A DNA stretch of 64,000 nucleotides from Mediterraneibacter glycyrrhizinilyticus (GCF_016902345.1 NZ_JACJLR010000016.1:1-64000), one strand, 5' to 3'; counted from the stretch's first letter, positions 51,114 through 60,801 are shown. Notes: generated from the letters alone by a model not told the origin. Made by a program: numbers and translations.

Positions 51114-51989
51114 CTAGTTCCTCCTGACACTGTGTATATTCGTGACATACACCTGTTTTGCAAGCGCCATGTCTCTTATATTCTTCTGTGCTTTTTTTGC
51201 CGAAGCCCGGCTCTCAAACAATCCGAATACAGTTGGACCGCTGCCGCTCATCATAGCGCCCAGCGCACCTGCCGCGTACATTTCCTTTTTAATATCATTG
51301 ATCACAGGATGCATCGGGATCGTCACATCCTCCAGCACATTTCCCATGGATGATGCGATCCTCTTAAGATCCCCGGCTTTCAATCCTTCAATGATCCCGT
51401 CAATATCCGGATGCTCTGCGATTTCTTTTGAATCCAGCGCCTCATACACTGTTTTAGTGGAAACGCTGATCGGCGGCTTTGCGATGAGCACCGTGCATTT
51501 CGGCATAGGCGGAAGTGCGCTCAGTTCCTCGCCGATCCCTTCAGCGAGCACAGTCCCTCTCATAATACAGTATGGCACATCTGCCCCCAGTTTTACTCCC
51601 CGCTCCATCAGTTCCTGCGTGGTAAGATGAAGCCCGAACATACGGTTCATCCCAAACAACACTGCGGCAGCATTGGAACTGCCGCCTGCAAGCCCCGCCG
51701 CTACAGGGATGTGCTTGTCCAGCCGGATCCGGATCCCTCCGCTGATGCCAAACTCCTCGATCAAAAGCTGAGCCGCTTTATACGCAATATTCCCCTCTCC
51801 GGTTGGCAGGAATCCAAGGTTTGTCTCCACCCGGATCCCCGGCTCTTTCAGCTTCATAAGTTTTACCGTATCATACAGATAGATCGACTGCATGATCATG
51901 CGTACGTCGTGATATCCGTTTTCTCTTCTCCCAAGTACATCCAGCCCCAGATTGATCTTTGCCAGTGCTTTTAATTCGATCTGATTCAT
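51114..51989 (-). CDS. ispE: 4-diphosphocytidyl-2-C-methyl-D-erythritol kinase
   Basis: The 291-residue GHMP kinase catalyses the fourth step of the MEP isoprenoid pathway. The ATP loop is PVAAGLAGGSSNAAAVLFG; the N-terminal ALAKINLGLDVLGRRENGYHDV and the C-terminal GALGAMMSGSGPTVFGLF motifs are those of IspE. ATG 51989 follows GGGGGA by 6 nt. It is followed directly by gntR. Confidence 0.96.
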   Translation of the reverse strand: MNQIELKALAKINLGLDVLGRRENGYHDVRMIMQSIYLYDTVKLMKLKEPGIRVETNLGFLPTGEGNIAYKAAQLLIEEFGISGGIRIRLDKHIPVAAGLAGGSSNAAAVLFGMNRMFGLHLTTQELMERGVKLGADVPYCIMRGTVLAEGIGEELSALPPMPKCTVLIAKPPISVSTKTVYEALDSKEIAEHPDIDGIIEGLKAGDLKRIASSMGNVLEDVTIPMHPVINDIKKEMYAAGALGAMMSGSGPTVFGLFESRASAKKAQKNIRDMALAKQVYVTNIHSVRRN

Positions 51990-52040
51990 CCTGTGTCCCC
52001 CGATCTGCTGCCACACGCAGAGTCTTCTCCGATTTTTATG

Positions 52041-52093
52041 AAAAGGTTACAACTCACGCCTCCGGTATTTCCGGATCCGCGCGGGCTGTAACC
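52041..52093 (-). terminator. terminator of the sipL gene
   Basis: GGTTACA (52045-52051) and TGTAACC (52087-52093) enclose an inner hairpin TCCGG/CCGGA; on the minus strand TTTT follows. It lies 45 nt beyond the sipL stop and before ispE. Confidence 0.65.
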
Positions 52094-52113
52094 GCATGAA
52101 CTCCACATGTCTC

Positions 52114-52134
52114 ATACATTGTATCTTGTATACA
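52114..52134. promoter_or_regulatory. TGTAT/ATACA inverted repeat, possible GntR operator
   Basis: TGTAT (52120-52124) and ATACA (52130-52134) are separated by 5 bp, with another ATACA at 52114-52118. FadR-type GntR sites often have this shape. It lies upstream of ispE-gntR but also just after the sipL stop, so autoregulation is only a suggestion. Confidence 0.35.
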
Positions 52135-52137
52135 TTA

Positions 52138-53697
52138 CTACAGTATACTCATATTTTCTTTAAAAATCAACAGCTTATCCCCGGATTTTGTGGATTCTGT
52201 CTCCAGACCGTTCACTTCCATTATGCCCTCTATTGTGGTCATATATTTCTTTGCCAGGCCCCAGAGATCCTCGCCCTCCTGCACGATATGTCCGACGATC
52301 CCCGGCCGGCGCTCCATTTCTTCCATATTAACAGGCTGCATTTCCGCCTCAGTGATCACTTCCACAGGCACAGGTTTCCTTACAAATGTATCAAACGAAA
52401 GCACGGCTTTGACTTCCACAGCCTCACTCCCCGCAAGAGTGACCAGGAGCTGTTCCACATGGTACGCCATATTATTGCAGGCGTTGTCAGTCATCCCGGC
52501 ACATTCAATGAGATAGGAGAACGGGATCATCCCCTGCCAGCTCCCGTAAGGTTCCATATCGTCTGCACGCATATAAAGAAATGAAACATGCAGGATCCCT
52601 TCCACCCGGATTCCTTCCGGGGTATTCTGTACATGCTCCGGCTGGATACTTCCCCGGCTGTGCATGATCTGCAGGACATCATCCTTTAGCTCCGGAAGTT
52701 CCAGCCGCTCCGTCACCCTGCATTTTGACTGGTTCTGCATCAGCAATTCTTCATAGACCGCCTCCCGGGTCTGAAATACACACTGCTTTTCCAGACAATA
52801 CATATCCTCCAGGAGCTCCATCTCCTCTTCCCCGTAAATGTTCATCCTCAGCCCCAGAGTGCCCTCGATCCCCAGGATCCGCATCTCTCCGTCTCCGTCC
52901 ATCCGGATATCTACCAAACTATCCTCCAGTACAGGATGCACATAATAATACATGTCTTCTGTCACCCCGTCGCAGGAGATCCGCCCCTCCCACGGAACCG
53001 TCTGGGTGATCCAGTCCGGCTTCTCCTCCCCGGAAAGATACATGCAGAATATAAGAAGCTCTCCCCGAAGCAGCAATTCATCCTGGCCTGCACGGATATC
53101 CAGCTTCCGTACCTCCACCTCAGAGAGCAGGATCTGCCCGATACTCTCCTTCGTTCCCGGCAGAGTGATCTCCTCTTTGATCCGGCAGGTATCCTTTCTC
53201 GTGACCGCAAGCGTGAGCAGATTGATCTTCTTCATCTTCTTATAGACCGGGATATCACTTTCCACATCCACTGTGGTCTCCTCATTCTCCAGCCGCTCCC
53301 GGCCGATCTCAAGCTCCACCATCACCCGCAGACTCAGTTTTCTTGAATTTACCACAGATGCTGTGAATTCTGTCCGCACGTTCTGGATAAAAAATGTATC
53401 GTCCTCCGCTTTTTCCGTATATACCATTTCCTCAAAGGGAAGTTTTCCCTCCAGTACAGCCGGTTTCGGATCGACGGAAGACGTTACATATAAGATCCTG
53501 AAATATACTTTCCCCACGATCCTCACATAGTTCTCCACAAGGCGGATATCCTCTGTCTTTACCTCCGCCGTCCCCTGTATGATCCGCTGTACATCTTCCT
53601 TCGCATCCGGCACGTTGTAATCCTCATCCAGATAAAACTGGTCAAATGACCGCTTTCCTTCCTTGACATAATGAATCGGTTTCCTGACTAACTCCAT
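52138..53697 (-). CDS. sipL: SipL-like spore coat morphogenesis protein (SPOCS/DUF3794 plus LysM)
   Basis: The 519-residue protein has DUF3794/SPOCS regions (about 25-150, 175-290 and 320-440, each rich in beta strands such as IRLVENYVRIVGKVYFRIL) and a C-terminal LysM domain (HIVQEGEDLWGLAKKYMTT). This is the layout and length of Clostridioides difficile SipL, whose LysM binds SpoIVA at the forespore surface. ATG 53697 has AGGAGG 6 nt upstream. It is 11 nt downstream of the PrcB-like lipoprotein gene. Confidence 0.85.
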   Translation of the reverse strand: MELVRKPIHYVKEGKRSFDQFYLDEDYNVPDAKEDVQRIIQGTAEVKTEDIRLVENYVRIVGKVYFRILYVTSSVDPKPAVLEGKLPFEEMVYTEKAEDDTFFIQNVRTEFTASVVNSRKLSLRVMVELEIGRERLENEETTVDVESDIPVYKKMKKINLLTLAVTRKDTCRIKEEITLPGTKESIGQILLSEVEVRKLDIRAGQDELLLRGELLIFCMYLSGEEKPDWITQTVPWEGRISCDGVTEDMYYYVHPVLEDSLVDIRMDGDGEMRILGIEGTLGLRMNIYGEEEMELLEDMYCLEKQCVFQTREAVYEELLMQNQSKCRVTERLELPELKDDVLQIMHSRGSIQPEHVQNTPEGIRVEGILHVSFLYMRADDMEPYGSWQGMIPFSYLIECAGMTDNACNNMAYHVEQLLVTLAGSEAVEVKAVLSFDTFVRKPVPVEVITEAEMQPVNMEEMERRPGIVGHIVQEGEDLWGLAKKYMTTIEGIMEVNGLETESTKSGDKLLIFKENMSIL

Positions 53698-53708
53698 CCC
53701 TGTCCTCC

Positions 53709-54128
53709 TCAATCAAAAATGACATTTTTCCCGACATCCTCGAGCTGGATCACCACATAAGGAAATGTGGTGATCTCTTTTGTCTCCTCCCCCTTTTCCG
53801 GTCCCAGAAGGTTTGTATGTATATAGACCGCATCTTCTGTTTCATACAGTCCGTTCACTTCCACGCTGTATCCCGTCGTAAGCTGTGCCCCATACCCTTC
53901 CGCAATATAGAGGAACCCCTGGTCTGCATAGGTCAGCTTGAACGGCGTTGTCTTATTTTTTTCGATCAACAGCTTAAGCTCTTCGGGCGCTGTGTCTTTA
54001 TCAAGCACGGTAAATTCCAGATCCCTTATCTTCTGCGTCTTCTGCGGCCTTGTGACGCACCCTGCCAGAAGACAGGCGAAAACGCATACAGCACAGAGAC
54101 TTGCGCAAATTCTGCCGAACTGTTTCAC
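53709..54128 (-). CDS. PrcB-like lipoprotein
   Basis: The 139-residue product starts with a lipoprotein signal: basic KQFGR, a hydrophobic core and the lipobox LAGC. The rest resembles the PrcB C-terminal domain of treponemal protease-complex proteins (TTPFKLTYADQGFLYIAEGYGAQLTTGY, ending VVIQLEDVGKNVIF). GTG 54128 with GGGG upstream is the best start; a longer frame to 54251 would bury the signal. It is just upstream of sipL and may act at the membrane during sporulation, which is inference. Confidence 0.7.
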   Translation of the reverse strand: MKQFGRICASLCAVCVFACLLAGCVTRPQKTQKIRDLEFTVLDKDTAPEELKLLIEKNKTTPFKLTYADQGFLYIAEGYGAQLTTGYSVEVNGLYETEDAVYIHTNLLGPEKGEETKEITTFPYVVIQLEDVGKNVIFD

Positions 54129-54283
54129 CTGCAATTTCCCCGCAGCATTTTCCCTATAAACATATGTAGTTCCGGCGCCGATTATTCCAGCACGGAAAGG
54201 AAAAGCCGCGGCCGAACATAGTACCTCGGGGTATAACTGTAATCTGGACATTGATACAGTTATTGAAACTTGTGTCTATTATC

Positions 54284-54312
54284 TTGTTTTTTCCATATCG
54301 CTATTGTATAAT
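54284..54312 (+). promoter_or_regulatory. plsC promoter
   Basis: TTGTTT (54284-54289) and TATAAT (54307-54312) are spaced by 17 bp, about 50 nt before the plsC start. Confidence 0.7.
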
Positions 54313-54361
54313 GAGAAAGGCACTCTGACGCCATGATATTAACGTAAAAGAGGGTTATCCG

Positions 54362-55096
54362 ATGTTTCGATTTATATGTATCGCAATTTTTCTTTTCTTA
54401 TATCTTACTCTCACTATCCCGGTCCTGATCGTGGAATGGATCATCGGGAAATTCAACCCATATGCACGGGACATCAGCTCCCTTCGCATCGTTCAGTGGG
54501 CCTTCCGCTTCATCCTCCGGCTTACCGGAGTGAAGACGACTGTGATCGGGGAGGAGAATGTTCCGGACGAACCGGTCCTGTTCATAGGAAATCACAGGAG
54601 TTATTTTGATATCCTGCTGACTTACAGCCGGTGCAAAAGACTGACAGGCTACATTGCCAAAAAAGAGATGGAGCGCTATCTCACTCTCACCACATGGATG
54701 AAGCGTCTTCACTGCCTTTTCCTTGACAGAAAGAATCCAAAAGAAGGACTCAAAACAATCCTTCAGGCAGTCGACCACATCAAAAACGGGATTTCGATCT
54801 GCATCTTCCCTGAAGGGACAAGGAATGCCGGAGAAGAGCTGACCATGCTTCCTTTCAAGGACGGAGCATTTAAGATCGCGACCAAAAGCGGCTGCGCGAT
54901 CGTACCGATCTCCCTGAATAACACTGCGGAGATCTTCGAAAATCATATCCCGAAGATCAAGAAGACCCATGTCGTCATCGAATATGGGAAGCCGATCTAT
55001 CCGGATCAGCTGGACAAGGACACCAAACGCCATATCGGTGATCATGTGGAGAACATTATAAGAGAGACGATCAAAAAAAATGCGGAGCTGGTTTAA
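54362..55096 (+). CDS. plsC: 1-acyl-sn-glycerol-3-phosphate acyltransferase
   Basis: The 244-residue membrane enzyme acylates lysophosphatidate in phospholipid synthesis. The catalytic NHRSYFD (NHxxxxD) and the substrate motif FPEGTRN are visible, after an N-terminal hydrophobic segment (FICIAIFLFLYLTLTIPVLI). The stop codon lies in the terminator loop. It stands alone. Confidence 0.94.
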   Translation: MFRFICIAIFLFLYLTLTIPVLIVEWIIGKFNPYARDISSLRIVQWAFRFILRLTGVKTTVIGEENVPDEPVLFIGNHRSYFDILLTYSRCKRLTGYIAKKEMERYLTLTTWMKRLHCLFLDRKNPKEGLKTILQAVDHIKNGISICIFPEGTRNAGEELTMLPFKDGAFKIATKSGCAIVPISLNNTAEIFENHIPKIKKTHVVIEYGKPIYPDQLDKDTKRHIGDHVENIIRETIKKNAELV

Positions 55097-55111
55097 CCAG
55101 CTCCGTTTTTA
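55083..55111 (+). terminator. terminator of plsC
   Basis: CGGAGCTGGTT (55083-55093) and AACCAGCTCCG (55095-55105) form an 11-bp stem followed by TTTTTA; the stop codon is inside it. Confidence 0.92.
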
Positions 55112-55163
55112 TGATCCTTTTTCTTTCCCGAATGATCTCCCTGCTCTGATCCTTCATGTTTTC

Positions 55164-56363
55164 TCACATGATCTCCCCCAGGAAGCTCTCGCCGTCTCCA
55201 CTGTAACTGATCCCGAAGAATTCTGCGATCGCAGCGGAAATATCCGCGTAGCTCTTTCTGGTTCCGAGGTTCACCCCATTCTTCACCTTCTCCCCGCAGC
55301 AAAAGAGCGGGACGTACTCCCTGGTGTGGTCCGTTCCCGGGAATCCCGGGTCACACCCGTGATCCGCTGTGATCATGAGCACATCGTCCTTACGCATCTT
55401 CGGAAGGAACTCATCCAGCCTCCTGTCAAACGCGTTCAGTGCATCCGTATACCCCTTCACATCATTCCGGTGGCCGTACAGCATGTCAAAATCCACCAGG
55501 TTCACAAAACACAGTCCGTCGAAATCCTCCTCCAGAAGAGAGAGCGTCACATCCATGTTCTTCTCATTCCCCTCATTGGGAAATGTCCTTGTCAGTCCCC
55601 GTCCCGCGAAAATATCGTAGATCTTTCCCACTCCGATGACGTCTTTTCCCGCCGCCTTCATCATGTCAAGGATCGTGTCTCTGGGCGGTTCCAGGGAGAA
55701 GTCATGGCGGTTCACGGTCCTGGTAAAGTTCGGAGCTTCCCCGATATAGGGCCGCGCGATCACACGCCCCACTGCGTTGTCCCCGGTGAGCATCGCTCTG
55801 GCAGTGCGGCAGCCCTCATACAGTTCCTCGAGAGGGATCACCTCCTCATGCGCCGCGATCTGGAACACACTGTCCGCAGAAGTGTAGACGATCCACTTTC
55901 CGGTCCGCATCTGCTCCTCTCCGTATTTTCTGATCATCTCTGTTCCGGAGCCCACTTCATTGCAGATCACGCCGCGCCCCGTCTTCTCCGCGAACTCATC
56001 GAGCAGCTCCTGCGGAAATCCCTCCGGATAAGTGGGCATCGGCTTTGGTGAGATCACACCTCCGATCTCCCAGTGTCCCATTGTCGTATCCTTCCCTGCC
56101 GACTGCTCCTGAAGCTTCCCGCAGCAGCCAAGCTCCGGCACGCCTCTCTCTGAAAGGGGCGCCTGCATATCCGCTTCTTTGCGCTCAAAGGAAGTACCCT
56201 CGATCTGATACAGTCCCATTTTCTCCATGTTCGGCACCGAAAGCCGTCCGCTTCGGATACAGGTCCCGAACGTATCGCTGCCCACATCCCCGAACCGGTC
56301 CGCATCCGGTTCATATCCTACGCCGGCGCTGTCAAGTACGATAAGAAATACACGTTTTGCCAT
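55164..56363 (-). CDS. deoB: phosphopentomutase
   Basis: The 399-residue metal enzyme interconverts ribose/deoxyribose 1- and 5-phosphates in nucleoside salvage. Alkaline-phosphatase-fold motifs are VFLIVLDSAGVGYEPDA (first metal Asp), DTTMGHWEIGG (the phosphorylated Thr) and MITADHGCDPGFPGTDHTREYVP. It is monocistronic, divergent from pncB. Confidence 0.96.
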   Translation of the reverse strand: MAKRVFLIVLDSAGVGYEPDADRFGDVGSDTFGTCIRSGRLSVPNMEKMGLYQIEGTSFERKEADMQAPLSERGVPELGCCGKLQEQSAGKDTTMGHWEIGGVISPKPMPTYPEGFPQELLDEFAEKTGRGVICNEVGSGTEMIRKYGEEQMRTGKWIVYTSADSVFQIAAHEEVIPLEELYEGCRTARAMLTGDNAVGRVIARPYIGEAPNFTRTVNRHDFSLEPPRDTILDMMKAAGKDVIGVGKIYDIFAGRGLTRTFPNEGNEKNMDVTLSLLEEDFDGLCFVNLVDFDMLYGHRNDVKGYTDALNAFDRRLDEFLPKMRKDDVLMITADHGCDPGFPGTDHTREYVPLFCCGEKVKNGVNLGTRKSYADISAAIAEFFGISYSGDGESFLGEIM

Positions 56364-56483
56364 TTTGATCTTCCTTTCTGCAGCCTGCGCAAAAACAGGC
56401 TGGTCAATTCACTCTGTCTGTAAAACATTATGCCATAATTTCTGCCCAAATACAAACAGACCGGCTCCTTTCAATCATATCCT

Positions 56484-56511
56484 TTTACTTTTCCCCGACA
56501 TATGGTATAAT
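56484..56511 (+). promoter_or_regulatory. pncB promoter
   Basis: TTTACT (56484-56489) and TATAAT (56506-56511) are separated by 16 bp, about 130 nt before the start. The leader between holds no riboswitch I recognise. Confidence 0.6.
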
Positions 56512-56637
56512 CCAAAAGAAAATCGCAAATCACAGCCGATTACCGGCGACAAAAGACACTCAAATATTTCAGCCCGCGCAGATGCCGCCCTATCCGGCGC
56601 CTGTGCAGGAGCGGACAAATGAAAAGAGGGAAAAAAT

Positions 56638-58086
56638 ATGAGTGCACAGAATCTCACCCTGCTGACAGATCTCTATGAGCTGACAATGATGCAGGGCTAC
56701 TTTGAAACTCAGGCAAATGAGACCGTTATCTTTGACATGTTCTTCCGGGAGAATCCGAACAAGAGCGGTTATTCCATCATGGCGGGACTGGATCAGGTCA
56801 TCGATTACATTAAAAACCTGAACTTCTCCTATGAAGACGTGGACTATCTGCGTGGTCTCGGGATCTTCAGCGAGGACTTTCTTCATTATTTAAGCGGATT
56901 CCATTTCAGCGGTGACATCTACGCCATCCCGGAAGGAAGCGTGATCTTCCCGCGCGAACCGCTGGTCAAGGTGGTCGCTCCGATCATGGAAGCTCAGCTT
57001 GTAGAGACCGCGATCCTGACTATCATCAACCATCAGTGCCTGATCGCAACGAAAGCCTCCCGTGTTGTCCACGCGGCAAGAGGGGACGGCGTCATGGAAT
57101 TCGGGCTGCGGCGCGCCCAGGGACCGGACGCCGGGCTGTACGGCGCAAGGGCTGCCGTTATCGGCGGCTGTGTGGGTACGTCCAATGTACTGGCCGGCGA
57201 GATGTTTGACGTTCCGGTCCTTGGAACTCATGCACACAGCTGGATCATGAGTTTTAAAGATGAATATACTGCTTTTAAGGAATATGCACGGCTCTATCCA
57301 AACGCCTGCACACTCCTTGTGGACACTTACGACACACTGAAGTCCGGAGTCCCCAACGCGATCCGTGTATTTAAGGAAATGCGGGATGCCGGGATCCATC
57401 CGAAGAGTTACGGCATCCGTCTTGATTCCGGTGACCTGGCCTATCTTTCCAAAAAGGCGCGGAAAATGCTCGATGACGCGGGCTTTCCCGATGCGGTCAT
57501 TGCTGCCTCGAACGACCTGGATGAATTTCTGATCAACGACCTGAAGATCCAGGGCGCTGCGATCACTTCCTGGGGTGTGGGCACCAACCTGATCACATCC
57601 AAGGACTGTCCGTCCTTCGGCGGAGTATACAAACTCGCCGCGATCCAGAACGAGAACGGGGAGTTTGTCCCGAAGATCAAGATCTCTGAAAATGTGGAGA
57701 AGATCACCAACCCGGGCAACAAGACGATCTACCGGATCTATGACAAAGAGACCGGCAAGATGCGCGCGGACCTGATCTGCTTCGTCGATGAAGAGTATGA
57801 CACTTCCAAAGATCTGCTTCTCTTTGATCCGAATGCGACCTGGAAGAAGACCCGTCTCGAAGGCGGAACATACACGATGAAAGAGATCCTGAAACCGGTC
57901 TTTATCCGGGGCGAATGTAAGTATCAGTCTCCGACGGTCACGGAGATTGCAGAGTTCTGCAGACAGGAGAAGGAAACTCTCTGGGATGAGACAAAGCGTC
58001 TTTTCAATCCGCACAAAGTATATGTGGACCTTTCCCAGAAGCTTTACGATACCAAGACCGCGCTTCTGAACCGCGTTAATATCTGA
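56638..58086 (+). CDS. pncB: nicotinate phosphoribosyltransferase
   Basis: The 482-residue enzyme makes nicotinate mononucleotide in NAD salvage. Motifs are LLTDLYELTMMQGYF at the start, EFGLRRAQGPDAGLYGARAA, the autophosphorylated-His region GTHAHSWIMSF, GIRLDSGDLAYLS and a C-terminal region typical of the Firmicute type. It is followed 98 nt later by ddl and may be cotranscribed. Confidence 0.96.
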   Translation: MSAQNLTLLTDLYELTMMQGYFETQANETVIFDMFFRENPNKSGYSIMAGLDQVIDYIKNLNFSYEDVDYLRGLGIFSEDFLHYLSGFHFSGDIYAIPEGSVIFPREPLVKVVAPIMEAQLVETAILTIINHQCLIATKASRVVHAARGDGVMEFGLRRAQGPDAGLYGARAAVIGGCVGTSNVLAGEMFDVPVLGTHAHSWIMSFKDEYTAFKEYARLYPNACTLLVDTYDTLKSGVPNAIRVFKEMRDAGIHPKSYGIRLDSGDLAYLSKKARKMLDDAGFPDAVIAASNDLDEFLINDLKIQGAAITSWGVGTNLITSKDCPSFGGVYKLAAIQNENGEFVPKIKISENVEKITNPGNKTIYRIYDKETGKMRADLICFVDEEYDTSKDLLLFDPNATWKKTRLEGGTYTMKEILKPVFIRGECKYQSPTVTEIAEFCRQEKETLWDETKRLFNPHKVYVDLSQKLYDTKTALLNRVNI

Positions 58087-58130
58087 TCTGTCTCCTGCAT
58101 GGAACAGGTTTCTGTAAATGTAGATTTTAT

Positions 58131-58153
58131 CGGGCATCTGAAACGGATGCCCG
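58131..58153 (+). other. stem-loop between pncB and ddl
   Basis: CGGGCATC (58131-58138) and GATGCCCG (58146-58153) form an 8-bp stem without a T run, so it is more likely an mRNA stability or processing element than a terminator. Confidence 0.5.
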
Positions 58154-58184
58154 TAATCATGAAAGAAAAAGGGGTATAAATATC

Positions 58185-59240
58185 ATGAAGATCATAGTTT
58201 TAGCCGGAGGACTCAGTACGGAACGCGACGTTTCTCTTTCCTCCGCAGCCGGAATCTGCCGGACACTGCTTGAGAAAGGACATGACGCATATCTTCTGGA
58301 TGTATTTCTGGGACTTAACGATCCGCCGGAGAATCTGGAAGATGTATTCACTCTGCCCGGACACGGGCTGGAAATTGCCGGAAACATCGGAACCGAGGAG
58401 CCGGACCTTGAAGCGGTCAAGGCTTCCCGCCCGGATCAGTCCGACTGTTTCCTGGGCCCCAATGTCATTGAACTCTGCCGCATGGCGGATATCACATTTC
58501 TGGGACTCCACGGCGGTGAGGGCGAGAACGGGAAACTTCAGGCCACATTTGACCTGCTGGGCATCCGGTATACCGGCCCCGATTCTCTGGGCTGTGCGGT
58601 AGCGATGGATAAAGGCTTCACCAAGCAGGTGTTCCTGCAGTCCGGAGTCTCCACTCCGGACGGAGTGTGTCTGCACAAAAACCAGGCTGACCGCTCCCTT
58701 GCTTCACTGGGCCTGTCTCTTCCCGTGGTTGTAAAACCGTGCTCCGGCGGCTCCAGCATCGGCGTATATATCGTCAATACAGAAGCAGAGTATAAAGACG
58801 CTCTGGAAAAATCATTCCGGTACGAAGATGAAGTGGTCGTCGAAACCTATATCAAAGGACGTGAATTTGCCTGCGGTATCATTGACGGAGAAGCGCTTCC
58901 TCCCATTGAGATCATCCCGAAAAAAGGATTCTTTGACTATGCAAACAAATATCAGGACGGAGCCACCGAGGAGGTGTGTCCTGCCGATATCAGCGAGGAG
59001 ATCTCCGATCGGATGAAAGAGCTGACCGTCAGGGCATACCACGCTCTGAAACTCAGCGTGTACAGCCGGGCTGACTTCCTTCTCGACAAAGACGGGAATC
59101 TCTACTGCCTGGAAATGAACACTCTGCCCGGTATGACAGCGGCCAGTCTGCTCCCGAAAGAGGCAAGAGTTGCCGGGATCGAATACGGCGATCTGTGCGA
59201 ACTGATCATTCAGAAATCACTTGAAGCCAGATATCAGTAG
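58185..59240 (+). CDS. ddl: D-alanine-D-alanine ligase
   Basis: The 351-residue ATP-grasp enzyme makes the D-Ala-D-Ala dipeptide of the cell wall. Motifs are VLAGGLSTERDVSLSSA, the ATP loop PVVVKPCSGGSSIGVYIV and the metal region LEMNTLPGMTAASLLPKEA. The N-terminal stretch is a little longer than usual. It precedes murF by 86 nt, forming a wall-precursor pair. Confidence 0.95.
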   Translation: MKIIVLAGGLSTERDVSLSSAAGICRTLLEKGHDAYLLDVFLGLNDPPENLEDVFTLPGHGLEIAGNIGTEEPDLEAVKASRPDQSDCFLGPNVIELCRMADITFLGLHGGEGENGKLQATFDLLGIRYTGPDSLGCAVAMDKGFTKQVFLQSGVSTPDGVCLHKNQADRSLASLGLSLPVVVKPCSGGSSIGVYIVNTEAEYKDALEKSFRYEDEVVVETYIKGREFACGIIDGEALPPIEIIPKKGFFDYANKYQDGATEEVCPADISEEISDRMKELTVRAYHALKLSVYSRADFLLDKDGNLYCLEMNTLPGMTAASLLPKEARVAGIEYGDLCELIIQKSLEARYQ

Positions 59241-59326
59241 ACCGATGGAGCAAACCGCAGCGACCGTTTAAGGCCCACTTTCGCATCAGCAATTCAGAGT
59301 CAATATAAGAAAGGATTTTGTGACTT

Positions 59327-60703
59327 ATGAAAAATATGTCCTTACAGAAAATCGCAGAAGCCTGTGACGGGATCTACCGCGGGGACCTCGAAAAGGCATC
59401 CCTCGAAGTCTCCAGTGTCGTGATCGACAGCCGGAAGGTCCAGAAAGACAGCCTGTTCATCGCGATCAAAGGCGCCCGGGTAGACGGACATTCCTTCATT
59501 CCCCAGGTCATGGAAGACGGAGCACTCTGCGCCGTCTCCGAACAGGATCTGGGTGATGTTCCCTATCCCTACATAAAGGTAGACTCCTGCGAACAGGCAT
59601 TAAAAGATATCGCAGAGCATTACCGCCGCTCCCTTGACATCAAGGTTGTCGGAATTTCCGGCAGTGTGGGAAAGACCAGCACCAAGGAGATGATCGCCTC
59701 TGTTCTGAGCGAGAAATATAACGTCCTCAAGACAGAAGGAAACTTCAACAATGAGATCGGACTCCCCCTCACCGTCTTTCGCCTTCGCGAGGAGCACGAG
59801 ATCGCAGTCCTGGAAATGGGGATCAGCAATTTCGGCGAGATGACCCGCCTGGCGAAAGTCGCCCGTCCGGATATCTGTGTCATCACGAACATCGGCGTGG
59901 CACATATCGAAAATCTCGGCTCACGGGACGGAATCCTGAAGGCAAAGACCGAGATGTTCGACTACATGAATCCGGAAGGGACCATCATCCTGAACGGAGA
60001 CGATGATAAGCTGTGCGGCTTTGTCCCGCAGAACGGCATTGCCCCCGTATATTTCGGCCTCGATCCTTCCTGCCCCTATCACGCAGGCGCCACCAGAAGC
60101 ATGGGGCTGCGCGGGACAACGGCTGAGTTCATCACCCCCGCGGAGCAGTTTGAGGCACATATCTCCATCCCGGGGGATCATATGGTGTACAACGCACTCG
60201 CCGGCATCGCAGTAGGGACCGCCCTCGGCATGACCTCAGAGGAGATCCGGCGCGGAATCGAAAAGCTGGTTCCCATCGCCGGGCGCAACAATCTGATCGA
60301 GACGGAGCACTATACCATCATTGACGACTGCTACAACGCCAATCCGGCTTCCATGAAGGCTTCCATCGCCGTCCTCTCTGATGCAGATACCCGGACTGTC
60401 GCTGTTCTCGGCGATATGTTCGAGCTCGGGGAAGACGGTCCCCAGATGCATTACGATACCGGGAAATATGCGGCGGACCGCGGCATTGATGTGCTCGTCT
60501 GCATCGGCGGGCTCTCCGCCGAAATCGCCCGCGGTGCCAGAGAGAATCTGGACGGATCCCAAATGGAGATCCATGAATACGGCACAAAAGATGAGTTCTT
60601 TAAGGATGCCGGCAGGATACTCAAAGAGAGAGACACGATCCTTGTCAAGGCTTCCCACGGTATGGAATTCTCAAAGATCGTTGCCGAACTTCAGAATGCT
60701 TAA
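59327..60703 (+). CDS. murF: UDP-N-acetylmuramoyl-tripeptide-D-alanyl-D-alanine ligase
   Basis: The 458-residue Mur ligase adds the D-Ala-D-Ala made by Ddl. The ATP loop is GISGSVGKTSTKEMIA; EGNFNNEIGLPLTVF, EMGISNFGEM, NAFAG-type NALAGIAVGTALG and DDCYNANPASMKASI follow. The order of domains and length match MurF. Confidence 0.96.
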   Translation: MKNMSLQKIAEACDGIYRGDLEKASLEVSSVVIDSRKVQKDSLFIAIKGARVDGHSFIPQVMEDGALCAVSEQDLGDVPYPYIKVDSCEQALKDIAEHYRRSLDIKVVGISGSVGKTSTKEMIASVLSEKYNVLKTEGNFNNEIGLPLTVFRLREEHEIAVLEMGISNFGEMTRLAKVARPDICVITNIGVAHIENLGSRDGILKAKTEMFDYMNPEGTIILNGDDDKLCGFVPQNGIAPVYFGLDPSCPYHAGATRSMGLRGTTAEFITPAEQFEAHISIPGDHMVYNALAGIAVGTALGMTSEEIRRGIEKLVPIAGRNNLIETEHYTIIDDCYNANPASMKASIAVLSDADTRTVAVLGDMFELGEDGPQMHYDTGKYAADRGIDVLVCIGGLSAEIARGARENLDGSQMEIHEYGTKDEFFKDAGRILKERDTILVKASHGMEFSKIVAELQNA

Positions 60704-60749
60704 ACCATGTACAAAACCAGCCATAGAAAGGCCACCGGCCGAAAAAGCC

Positions 60750-60780
60750 CTGCGTGCACCGGGATTCCCGGCGCACGCAG
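60750..60780 (+). other. stem-loop between murF and the HAD gene
   Basis: CTGCGTGC-a-CCGGG pairs with CCCGG-c-GCACGCAG (60750-60780) around a 3-nt loop. No T run follows; it may limit read-through or stabilise the murF mRNA. Confidence 0.55.
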
Positions 60781-60801
60781 TTCTAACTCAGGAGGATTTT
60801 T

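Noticed and set aside
56890-58137. 415-codon open frame antisense to pncB
   Set aside because: Shadow of a well-conserved nicotinate phosphoribosyltransferase.
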